A DNA stretch of 64,000 bases from Prinia subflava (taxonomy: Eukaryota > Chordata > Aves > Passeriformes > Cisticolidae), in contig NC_086257.1 of assembly GCF_021018805.1 (NCBI RefSeq), forward strand, positions 16,550,693-16,614,692, written 5' to 3'. Within the stretch, counting starts at the first letter, position 1; the number at the start of each line of letters is the position of its first letter. A program made the position numbers and the translations under genes. The notes below the pieces were generated by a model. The model made no database searches. It worked only from the letters and a program-made list of their open reading frames with translations, and was not told the DNA's origin. Shown piece by piece: positions 50,601 through 62,500 of the stretch.

Positions 50601-53582
50601 CCTTGTCAGGGCAGTGTCTCCAGCTACACAGGAATTTCCTATGAGCTGATTGAGACCTTGGGCAGACTTTTTGCTAACAAAACCACTACCACATGTCAGA
50701 GTTGATTTTTTGTTTTTCCCGCCATTGTCTTCTTGCCACTGAAGGAGTCAGCATTATCCAGTGGTCAGTTATGCAGCTGTCTGGCCTCTGCACCAGCAAA
50801 GCCACTCAAGCAAGTTAACAACACTGTTTTTTGGGGGATGAGTGGCAAATCATTGCAGCAGCCAACTTCAGTGACATGGGAATGGTCCTGGGGCCTGAGT
50901 CTTTGAGCAATTAGTTGCTATGAGCACAAATAAACAGATAGACTGTGCTTCAGAGCTCCAGTTCCCAAGTACTGATTTCTGTTAAGTGCTTTGTGAAAGA
51001 CGGGAAAAAATAATCAAAAAATAATCTGCAGTTAAATTAATCTCCTCTAACAATGTCTAATGCATTCTGAGGACCGGTGCTTGAGGGAAGGGTGTTGTAC
51101 AAAATGACAGACAGCAAAATATACATAACTCTTTGTGCAGGGTTTTGAGGTATTAGGAAATAGAGCTCCCAACACTGGCACATCACCCTCTGATTAAACA
51201 CTGTGGTTTCACCAGCTCAGGATTGATTACTTTAGAAAGCACTAAGTATTTGTCAAATACTCTTCCTTCGGATACTTGACATCCGGATCCTTTTGTGTTC
51301 ATTGACTTGCCTCAACACCTCTGCTTCTCAGCAGGCTGGGTGTGCTCCCTCCTACCCCTCCTCCTGGCCCCAGTGCCCTGCCCTGCACTGTGCCTCAGTC
51401 TTAAATTCTTGCATAAAAGTAGCTGGTTGCACAGGTTTATCCATGTTGCTTGGGTGGAGGTGAGGGACCAGGATGAGAGAAAATACTTGCCTCTAATAAG
51501 CAGCTCTGTGCCCTTGAATCTGTTAAATAAAAAACCTCTTCCCCTTTGGAGATGTGAGGAGGGTGTAGCATGGTTCCTATGTTCTGGCTAGCAAGATGCC
51601 CCAGGAAATGGTCTTTGTTTAAATTCTGTTGACCATTTCTAGTGTAAAATGTTTTTCCAGTTGAATCCATAGCTGGATGTACTGTACATTATTGGGTTAT
51701 GGTACCAAAAAACAAATAATGAAAAACATCACATTATATTTAAAATTTGCCACAGGTGTTTCTTTATTAGTTGCTGCCACCTCTTAGCGTTTTTCAGGTC
51801 TGTTTTTCAGGGTTAGTCAGAGCAGCATTGGAATGAATATGTTCCTGCCTTTGTTGCCTCAGCTCTGAAATGAAAAGTAAGGTGGTCTTAGTAAAATCAC
51901 CGTTCTTCTCCAATATATGCCAGGGGAAGAACAGCTTTATTTGCTTTATTTCTTTACCAGGAATACATAACCTTTTCTTCACAATAAAAAATATGCCTTC
52001 CCAAGCATCAATTGGTTTTGATCCATGGTTGTGAAAAAAGTTCTACCCCAAAATTGTCCAGATTTTTTCCAGCACAGTTTCTCTGATATTGTCACTGTGC
52101 AGAAATAAATACAAAATAAATGGGTGAGCTACTTGTGTATCATTGATAACTAAAAATGAATGTAGACAGAGATTATTTTTTAAATTGTTTTCTGAAGAAT
52201 GTTTAAATCATGCCTTAATGCATTACACATTACAGGATATTTATGCTTGTGTTAACACAATAATTAAAGCTGAGGTTAATCAATCTTTCTGTGTTACAAG
52301 ATCAGAGAAGTAAGTGCAGGTCTCAGTAAAGCTTGTTTGGGGCAGAAAACTGAGCTAAGAGGTTTGTTTTGAAGTCAGTGTTTTATGGACAAAGTTTGAT
52401 AAGTCTGGTCTGTGATTTTTCTCAAATTAAAGTAAAATGCTGTGTCTTGAAACGGTTTCATTTCATCATGTTGGACCTGTGGAAGGACCTACCTGAAGAA
52501 TCTTCTCTTGCTATGAGACTGCAGCTGGTGACTGCAGGGTGGAATCCTGACACGTGTACTTCCACCTGGCTGTGAGGGGAGGCAAAGAGAAGGAAATACT
52601 CGTAGTCTTTAGGATGTGTTTAAACTTTCGGGGGTTGCTTTGGAAAAGTTAATGTTCATTAGAGGTGGATGCCTTTAGGATCTAGTAAATCACACAAATG
52701 CACGTGACAGTGTGGATATGATAGATGAGCATGTGAGGCCGGTGATGGGGAAACTTCATCCTGAGCGGTTTGTTGGCATATTAGATGGGAATGAGCCACT
52801 CCCTGTGGAGGTCAAGAGTACACTGGTATTTGTGTGGCAATTTTTGGCTATCCTAAGAAAACAATAGTGGTTTAAATTCCTAAACAATGCAGTTACATTA
52901 ACTGAAGCTTGCAAGGTTTTGAGCTCATATGCTGTACTTATACTGCTAAAGTTCAGTGGTTTATCATTAAACAAAGACATCCTATTTTTGTGGGAGGATG
53001 TAGCATGCTTGTTTCACAGTATCTCAGTTCCAATATCCATATGTTTTATATGACTTGTTGCATATAGATAGGTGAGAAAGTTTCTATAGTAAGACTGTTG
53101 TATGTATTAATTTACCTTAACCTCTAAATTCAAAGCACCATAGCAGCTTTCTGTTTTTCTTTTAGGTCAAGTCTCAGTGCTTCTAGGGCTCCTGGATCCT
53201 GGCTCATTATTGAATACTCTTGGTAGTTTTGAAGCTGTTAAATGTCTTGAGCTGCATCTTTCAATTACAAATTCATAGCTTTCTTTGGTGTCATTTGCAG
53301 TGTAATTTGGTGGAAGTGGCTCATAAAGTCATGATGAGAGAATAAAATAAGAGACACACAGTTAAATGGTGTAAGAAGTGAAACTGTTTTTCATCCAGAT
53401 TTTGAAGTATTGGCTTTATTTTTAACAAGCCTAGACTAAAGATTTGATAAACTGGGGATGTGTGGATTGTGTTAGGCAAATAAAATAGTATTCTCTTAAG
53501 AAATTATGAAAGACATTCAAACCAAGAGCTTGGGTAGAAGACTTTAATTGTACTCCAAGGACTCTGCAAGGTGCAGTGAAAG

Positions 53583-53630
53583 TGGGTCCCAAATGGACCA
53601 GCAAGATTTCAGTTTGGATCCTCAGCAGCC
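53583..53630 (+). repeat. 48-bp direct repeat, copy 1
   Basis: The segment beginning TGGGTCCCAAATGGACCAGC and ending ATCCTCAGCAGCC is identical to 54,457-54,504. After the match both copies continue with a related AGGACAAACTG, at a different spacing. Confidence 0.9.
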
Positions 53631-54456
53631 TGAGGACAAACTGTGGGAGGTTTTAAGGCAACTTTACAGTGTGGTCAAATTAGAAAGAAAATCATTAGTT
53701 AAGAACAGAGAACTTGCTTAGTTTTATTTTGGTGGAGTGCTGTTAATATTTTACAAGGAAGCAAGTTTGATCATGCACTTGGTGTGAAGTTTGTGTTGCC
53801 AATAACCTTTGCTCTGCAGAAGCCTCTCTGGGAGGGTTTGAATGTTTGACTCCTTAGGGGAAGGATGCCTTTGGCGGCGGTGCCTGGCCGTGTCTGCTCA
53901 TGGCTGGCAGCACAGGTGATTGTTGTGGGGTGGGATCCAGTCCCTCCCTGGAGCTGGAAGCCTTGGTGTGAACTGGTGGGTTATCGATAACCTTTTGTGT
54001 GTTTAACCAGACAAATCCTTCCGTTTGATTGTTTCGCTGTGAACAAATGCTTATCACCGGATGATTTCGTGTACCTTGTGTCCCTTTTAATTTGTTTTGG
54101 ATCAGGGACTAGTAAAAGCTAGTGTCTGGAAGGGGGGGTTACAGGGATGAAGCAAGTATTCCCCATCTTGTTAGAGCAGCTTGAGCACAAGAGATGCAAT
54201 TGCTCCCAATGCATTACATGCAACTTCCTCATGTCATTTGAGTGACACGAGTGCTGTGTAATTGCAGTAGGGGTTATAAAGTATTTTATTCCACAGTCTG
54301 TGGGTGAGGATGGGTAGACTGAGGTGGGAATGCATGTTTCAACCTTCACATTGCCGATCTCCCCCCCTCTGTGACTTCCTTCACTCACTTTGTCTCTGCA
54401 CATCCTTCGTCCCTCAGTGCCAGTGTGGCCAAATTGTGGAGGTGGAAGTGGTAACT

Positions 54457-54504
54457 TGGGTCCCAAATGGACCAGCAAGATTTCAGTTTGGATCCTCAGC
54501 AGCC
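54457..54504 (+). repeat. 48-bp direct repeat, copy 2
   Basis: This is identical over 48 bases to 53,583-53,630, in the same orientation, 874 bases away. Here the segment is followed by CAGCAGCTCAG before AGGACAAACTG, an extra piece compared with copy 1. Confidence 0.9.
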
Positions 54505-57343
54505 CAGCAGCTCAGAGGACAAACTGCTGGGTGAAGTGTTTTCTTTTCCTGATAATGGCGTTACAGCACAGTTGTAGTAGGGTACATGGTAAAACAGCAA
54601 ATTCGCTTCAAGGGTCAACAGGTATTTCAAAACAAGGCAGGGACTTTAAGGAGGCTTTAAGCAACAAGGAAGTGGCAAACTTAATGTTTTACTTGAGAGG
54701 GCATTAACTTGCTTTTCACATGCCCTCAGTTCTTAAGACAATGTAGGTGCTTTGGGTACTGATAGTCTTAGACATGGTACCTGTCACTGATGAGTAGAAT
54801 GGAAGCAGGCATTTGTGAAGTTTGCCATGTTAAAGCCAACAAATATTTTGTTTCTCACTTTGGCTGGTGAGAAAGCAAATGAAAGGGGTTTCCTAAAGCT
54901 GTGGACTGCCTGGGTAGGCTCTGAGATTTTGCCCATCTTCCTTTTCTGTTTTATCAGCTAAGATGAATGGTGAGTCAGTGTAAGCTGTAAGGTGTGTTTC
55001 ATTATTGGAGACCTGTCAGAAGAGTTGGTTAATAATCCAGAGCAGAGCATTTGGATTCAATGTGATAAAACTAATCATAACAAAGTATTTCAGTGCCTAA
55101 CTTAAAGCTGTGAAGAAAATTCTGTTATCTTAAAAGTATGTGTATATGAAAGGACTAATTTTTTCTTTCTTAACAAGATAAATATAAACTCACTGGGGAG
55201 TTGCAGAGCAGCAATACTTTTTCAAGAGATTGCTTTCCAAGCTTCCCTGAGATGAAGTGAAACTGAGATTTAGTGCTGTCACTTGTGGAGTTTCAAGAAT
55301 ATACTTCTGAAGACCTTTTAAGTTATAAGGGGGAAGTTTTTATAGAATCAGCTATTTTAATTTATATCTAAATAGTTGTAATAAACATAAATTTACTTTC
55401 TTCGTTTTTTGGAACAGCCTGCCTTTTCTGCTGGATGCTTTTTTCCTTTGTCAAGTTGCTTAAAGAATTTATCATTAACACATTTGCTGTATTACAGTTT
55501 AACTTCTTAAATGTTATTCAAATAACTACTTCTAGGTAATGAAAATTATTAAATGTCATCCCATACTTACTTCTACCCAGAGGGAAAGACTGAATAATTG
55601 AAGATTGCTTTGAGTTCATTTGATCTGTATGAAGCAGCTTTGAATTTCCTGGGCTTGTTTAATGAACATACTGAAAGCCCAGTGTAGCTGCCTGTCTCAG
55701 ATCCAGTAATTGTACTCAATATACTGCAGGGGAGAGATATTCTTTTCCTTTCTGGTTAAAAGGACTGGCAATCTGTCATTGTTGGTGATGAATGTTTGCA
55801 GGTAGCACAGTCCAGATTTAGCATTTGAGCTGGCTTCCTTGTAAAGATTTGAGTTGATTTCCTTGTTCTGTAATTTCCAGTACTCAAGTGAGAGTTCTTC
55901 TTGGATGACTAACACATTTTGGTGCTGGTTAAGGCACTTTTGTAAACCCAGTGTTTTTCATGTATTAAATATTTTATTAATGACATAAGCAGGTGTCAAG
56001 GCTGGTTCACAATCACATGTTTTTGAGCCGTGCTTCTTGAATTTTGCGATTCTCTAGATTTATTTTGTGAGAGTGTTGAATGGGCTTAGCACTGGATGCT
56101 GTTCTGCTTCCCCACGGGGCCCATTAGCACCTTGGCTCTGTACCTTTTTAATGTAATGAAGTGCATCATTTTTCTTGTATTTCTGCATGTTGTGTTTCAG
56201 TCTTTGCTGCATGTTTAAGAGGATTGGAAGTGTGTTCAGAATATTGAGAGGAATGTATTGGTAAACGTGACTCCTGATGCTTTCTGTTTGAGGTACAGCT
56301 AACTCTTCTGGGCAGTGATGTAGGAGGCTCATCACTGCTTTTGCATAGCCAGTGAGGTGCAGTTTGCTGCAGTGTGCAGCCATCCATTTCCTACTGGCAC
56401 ACACAAAATATCCTGAGGCAGAACTCAGCATCGTAAGTTGTAGGGTAGAGTCTGTCAGTGGGAATATCTGGCTGTTGTGTGATTGAGCTGCACATCAGTA
56501 GTGGGTTTCATCAGGCTAAACCAAGAGACATAATTGACAAAACTGAATATAAATCCTGTATTACTAATATATCTGGGAATGGCCAAGCTGTTAGGACTTG
56601 GAAGTGTGATTCAAAGATTTGCCAAGGTAGCCTGTAATGGTCACTAGGAAAAGAGTTTGCCCAGGAGAAGTGAGTTATAAAGTAATTCGAGACTTTCTAA
56701 AAAAAACCCTTCTTGCACAATCAGAGTTTAATGACCAAGGTGATGGCTTTATGCTGCCATCATCAGTGTTTAAATCCCCAGTATTTCTTATTTGCACCTG
56801 TTTTTACTGATCTCATAATTGGCCATTGTTACAGAATGCATGTGGAATTTGGTTGAGAGACCAACTTTTCTTTTTGGATGGGATGCAAACTACCTATTGC
56901 AATAAAGTTTCTGTACTTGTGATTATGGGCACTGTCAGTGTTTCCATTATAAATTTCTGGATTTTTTTTAAAGGAGCTTAAAACTAAGTTGTAAAAATGT
57001 GTTCTTGGCAGAGAACTTGTGTACATCTCAGCTCAAGTAAGACTTTTAATGAATTTTGAGAGAGAGAAGGAAAACCTGAACTGCTGTGTAAGCTGAGGTT
57101 ACACAGGTGAAGTATACACTGAAATCTCTTGTTTACGAAACTCAGCTTATAAGGAAGTAGCACAACAGAAACCCTCAGTGTTAGTCCCATGTCCTGCATT
57201 ACATTTTAAATTGAGTTATAACAATTGAGTGTAACTTTTGATTAGTTCTGTGGAAAAGCTTTTCACAGAACAGCATTCATTGCTGGGCAGGAAAAACAGA
57301 CCAGAAGGTACCTGGCATTGAGAAGCAGGGAACTCTAGTGGCC

Positions 57344-57374
57344 AGCCCTTCCCACCACTGGGAAGGGCTTTTTT
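57344..57374 (+). repeat. Perfect inverted repeat followed by six T
   Basis: AGCCCTTCCCA (57,344-57,354) and TGGGAAGGGCT (57,359-57,369) form an 11-bp perfect stem with a four-base loop CCAC, and the T of the stem starts a run of six T. It has the shape of an intrinsic terminator but lies deep in a vertebrate intron, where that reading is not expected. Confidence 0.75.
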
Positions 57375-59497
57375 AGGGTGACGGTAAATCTATTTCTGAA
57401 GGAAAACAGTAAAAATATGCCATTCTGATTTACTCCATTTTTCAGTGGTGCAGGAGATGCTCTGAGACCATGTTCAATCAATGTATATTTTCACTGGATT
57501 AAATAAATCTGAATATTGACGTCATGAAAATAAGCTGAGGAACCTGATGGTGGATGCTGATGCGTTTTACTCTTCTAATAAACACTGCTTAAAAATTTAA
57601 TGAGGCGTGCCATGTTGCTAAAGGTAAATGCAAACAAACTGAGCTGTAGACTTTTTGCTTGAGGTGCTGCTGGTTAATGAGATTCGTCACTGAGTAATGT
57701 GAGCAGATCGTGATGACGCAAATGCCAGCAGTCATTCCCTGCCCCATTTCAGGAGGAAACCTGGTGATACTGATTGTTTTCACTGGAAGAAGAAAAAACA
57801 CTGCAGCAATATGAGTCCTCAGCAAAATGTTGAGCATCACTCATCTTTAGTATGCCTTGAGATCCTAGTTTGCATTAACTTCCATTAAGATGGGCTCCCT
57901 TCGAATACAATCTTTGTGTCACCTTGTGCTCCTCTATTCCCCTTTGTTGATGTGCTTTGTCTTTAACAGAAGCTTCCTAAAAGTTCTGTTGAGCATCCCT
58001 GATGTGTATGGTTTGGTGCACCACTCAGCATTGTGTGCCTGGTTCTGACTGGGGCAGCTGAGCACAACTGAAAAACAAATAACCCTGCATTTTATCAGGG
58101 GTGCATTTTATCAGAGATAGGATAGGGGTGTGTGGAAGCTGTGCTTTTGGAAGGTGTTTTTGTGCCTTCCAGCAGGAATAGGCAGACATACTAATTCCCT
58201 GGAGACAGACCAATGATGGTGCTCTTGTGCCTTTATTTCTAGAATGTCTTCTGTTGTGGCAGGTTTTGTGCTCACTTTTAACAAGAAATTGGGTTTTTCG
58301 CACCATTGCTATTGTGTGTTTATTGATGAAGATGCATAATAAGAAAAAAACCACACAGAAAGGTTCTGGAGAACACCTTGGTGAACTAGTTTTGCTGCTG
58401 GAGGCAAGTTCAGTGAATAAATTTTTATGAAAACTGGAAGGGTTTTTTCTAATTAAAATAGACGATTATATAAACATTTTGGAATCAGATAATTTAGATC
58501 TAAATTAGTTAAAATTTTGGTTTTAAATATTTTGTCCAAGGTATGAACTAATTTTGGAAAGGCATGCATAACCAAATAGCCAAAAATTCTTATTAGCAAG
58601 TGCCTGAAAATTATGAGGAGGTAGCTATGCTATGGTTATAACTGTGGAGTCATTCATGATTTTGCATATGTTTTAATGATATTTCCAGGTGTGATACAAC
58701 TGAATGATGTCTCAGGTCATCTTTAAATAGGAATTCAATAATTACTGTGTTTAGTGATGAGCCTGTTAGCCTTGTGTGTGGAAATAAGAATAATTCTTTT
58801 ATCGCAACAACATAAAAAATAATTGGTTTTTAGTTTTTAGAGCCATGTGACGTTGTTTCTATTTGGTCTTGATTTCAAGCAGCAGCTGTAAATAAACTAA
58901 TGCTGGTCTTTAATTATGTGAGTTCCTGCTGTGAAATCTGGGGTGCTGAAACCCTGAACATGGTCTGTGGTTAAGCCTTGGTTCCTTGGGTGGGAAGAAG
59001 AGAGAGAGCCTCGCTCTGTTTGTAGAAACATAACTGATGTGTTATTGTTTCTGATAAGACCTCAAGAGTGAAGTAATGCTTTGAGGTATTTGAAAACATT
59101 AATCTTCACCTGTGCATGTAAACCAAATATCATCCCCATTTTCTGAGTGGGGAAATACGCCCTCACTTTTTCCTGGGACACCTGCCTCCCCCAGCTACTT
59201 AATGTGTGGTTTTCTGGCATGCTCTTCTTTAATAGCTATGAAGCAGAGTGACCTAAATACTTAATAAATGCTTAATATGTGAAAATTGTTCAGGTATTTG
59301 TGTTTGTTGCCTTACCATATGTGCATACTTTGCTATTTTCAGCCTTCTTTTTACACTTGGACTTTGCCTTGCCAGCTGTGTGAAATTCAGGTGCAACATC
59401 TCCAGGACAGAGTGTGCAGCTCTGCCTAGCACAGTGTCAAGTGCTGCTAACTGGGCAACTTGGCTTGAGTGAGTTTCCAAAAGTTACAGGCAACTGA

Positions 59498-59532
59498 GAG
59501 CAGGATTATTTTCCTTGAGCAGGATTACTTTC
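59498..59532. repeat. Short tandem duplication
   Basis: GAGCAGGATTATTTTCCTT is followed directly by GAGCAGGATTACTTTCC, a 19-base unit present twice with one difference. Confidence 0.7.
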
Positions 59533-62500
59533 CGTATGTACTTTGTTAGGAACTTGTTGAAAGTCTAAGATCGATATGGAACCCTGGGATTTCCTGCCAG
59601 TAATAGTGATTTAATATGAAATCAGTCCCACCTGCACTTTCTAACTAGGCATTGAAAGACTCCTTGCCCAAATAAATGGACTTGTAGCAGTTTTAGCTCA
59701 CAGATGAGCCATCCCAGTTTGAAAACCCAGCCTGTGTATTTGCAGGAATCCTTGAGCAAAATTGTACTGTTGTCATCTTCTTCTCTTCCATAGTCCCTTG
59801 GTGGTCTGTATTGCAGTGGGATTCTGTCCAGGGTCAGAATTTACTGATATCAAGTCAAGTGAAGGAGTACATTTGCCTCACAGCTTGTCTTCTCTTCAGA
59901 AACAACTTTAAAGGGACACAGAAACTGTTGAGGGTCTCAACAGCTGAGGAAGCTGTTCTCTTTTAATCTCCAGTGAATCAACTGTTTTTCTTTTCCTCCA
60001 CTTACCATGCTTGCAGGGATTATCTCCTCCAGTTCCTTTTGTCTGCAGGTGATCCTCTTCAGCCTGGCTGCCCCTGTTCTGCCACAGCTTCCCCTGAGCA
60101 TGAACCTTGTCCAGCCTGCCCTGGGGTGATGGGGAAGGTACTGGATTCATAATGGTCTTGCCATGCATGACTGGAAGTGGCAGCAGTGCAGCATGGCAAA
60201 ACACAGGTACAGCTATGGCTCAGTCCATTTCCTAGAGGATGGAGCTGCTCATAGTTAGAACCACTCTGTCAGGTGGTACCTCCTGGCTCCTGCATGGAAA
60301 ATATAGTGTTGAAGTGGATTTCCAGTCTCCTGTTGCTAAAAGTTTCCTGGAATGTGTCTCCATCACCTGTTAGCAGATCTCCTTACCTTCACATCAAACC
60401 CTGAGTATTTGCAAAGGAAGCACTGGGTGGTTTGTGCGGGTGACTTTAACAGTACCGTGCTGGCATTGGGGGAGGCTGTTGTTCTTGGCTGGAGCCAAGA
60501 ACAACCAATTGAAATCTGATTTAGAAATTAATGCAGATGCCAGTTTCCCTGGTGTGACAAGGTAGAGACCATAGGAGTAGGAACTAATTTTGGCAAGCTC
60601 TTTTAATGGGGTTGAGACGGGTGTAGTGGGATGCACTCAGCCCAGAGCAGCTGCGTTTTGCCTTCCATATCCTCAGAGGAGCAGTGGAACACAAAACAAG
60701 TGCAAGAATATTCCTGCAGAAGATGAAAAGAAATAAAGACAGGGCAGTCCAGCAGTTGACTGAATGCAGCCATGAAGATGGATGACTGGACAGGCTAAGA
60801 AATGAAGAACTATTTGGAGCACTTCTGGAGTGGGAGTCTCAGTGACGCTTCAGCAATGACTTGTTTAGCTTCCTGATGCTCTTATCCCACTGTGTGAATA
60901 AATAAGCAGACCTGGGCTGATGGAACACAGCAGTCAAAGGAAATTCCCACTGGGTCATACATAGTCCGAAAACTTCCATAAATTGTTCTGTAATATGACA
61001 GTTTCCAATTATGGGTTTTCATAATAAGAGGCTTACTGGCAACCAGTAATGCAAGTTAACTGTGGAAATTTCTATTGCTTTTCTTGGCCCCTGTGCACTT
61101 CCTGAACAGTATATGTTTTGTCCCAGGTGTCCCATTCTGGGCTTTGAAAGTGTGTCCCAACATGCATGGGGCTGAGACCCCTGGGAGCTGGCACTTAGAG
61201 CCCAATGAAAAGGAACAGAAACTGCAAGTGAGGGGCTTAAGGTATCAGCCCCAACATGTAGATGCTTGGTTGATTTGTTTGTTTCCTGCCTTGATGAGAT
61301 AAAGTGTTGATCAGTAAGAGATTTTCTTAGACACATGGGAAATAGTTTTTATACAGTTCTGAAGAAAACTTCAAACCCTTGGGAAGTATAGGTATGCAAA
61401 TATCTTGGATAGCCCTTCCAGTACTTTTTGATTAGTTTGCATTGTCAGCCCACTTTCTTACGGGCACGTGCGGGTACAGGCTTGTTTGGTTTGTGAAATG
61501 TTGAATAAATCTTCAAAGAGTATCATTGTTTCCAGGAAATGTGTTTTTCATACATGCTTGTATTGTTTAAAAAAAAAAGGCAGTAATGGATAATACTTGG
61601 GTTTGTGCAAGCCAACAGTGTGGATTTGCTTGGCATTGCAGCTTTCAAATGATACACACTCAGCACAAGTAGATTCTTTTCTGATTACATGCGAGCTCTG
61701 TGTAATTATTGCATTTTTAAAAATATGTATTGATTCATGGTATTGTCTTGAAGTTGCAAATGATCCAGAAGCCTGTCTGGTTCTTTACATCAGATGCAAA
61801 CTGGGTATCTTTTTGCACTAATTTGCTGAAAATGCAGGGATTTCACAGAATCATACCTTTGAATGTGTAACCTTATGTTGCTCTCTTCTTTTAATCTACC
61901 CCTCTTGAGTGATTTATTCTAGGGACTGTGCATCATAGGTTTTGTCCTGGCACCCATTCTTGTAGTGTTGCAGTGCCTGTGCACATTACCAGAAAAAAGA
62001 TGGCTGGGAGACAGATTTTGAAAAAAAAAGAAAAGTTAAACCCAAAAGAAAAGAACACACACACAAGAAAAGAAAACCAGTTCCAGTTAGTAGAGAGGGT
62101 TTTGCTGCCGGTGTGGAAGGGGCATAATTTGATTTAAATGACTTTTGAAAAACAGTTCTCAAAACTGTTCCATGCATTTTCTTCCTGGCTACTGTTGAAA
62201 ATATGGAGCCGAATATTTTCTGTGATGTTTCAAACCAATATGTTCTGGCAACCTCAGAGCTGGGCCCTGTGCATTGCACTCTTGTTTCCAGTTCGCTGTG
62301 GCCTGGAGTGCAACACACAGCTCATGAGATGCACCAAAGTGGGAGGTCTTGTGAGGAGCAGGCAATACAAAGACCCAAGGTACAAGGAACATTTCGCTGG
62401 GGTCCAGCAGGGAAGCTGCCAGTTTTAAGGGCCTCTTTTATGAAAAGAATTTGCTGGTAGGAGATGAAGAAGCTTTTTGTGCTTCTTTGAAATTTGTGAG

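Noticed and set aside
54412..54526. Possible DIS3L2 exon after a CCTCAG acceptor-like site
   Set aside because: Joined in the phase left by the probable exon 7, it meets TAA after a dozen codons, and there is no similarity to the DIS3L2 linker.
61560..62140. A-rich stretches that might be retroposon tails (61,569-61,578 and 62,022-62,075)
   Set aside because: No retroposon body, target-site duplication or recognised family is visible beside them.
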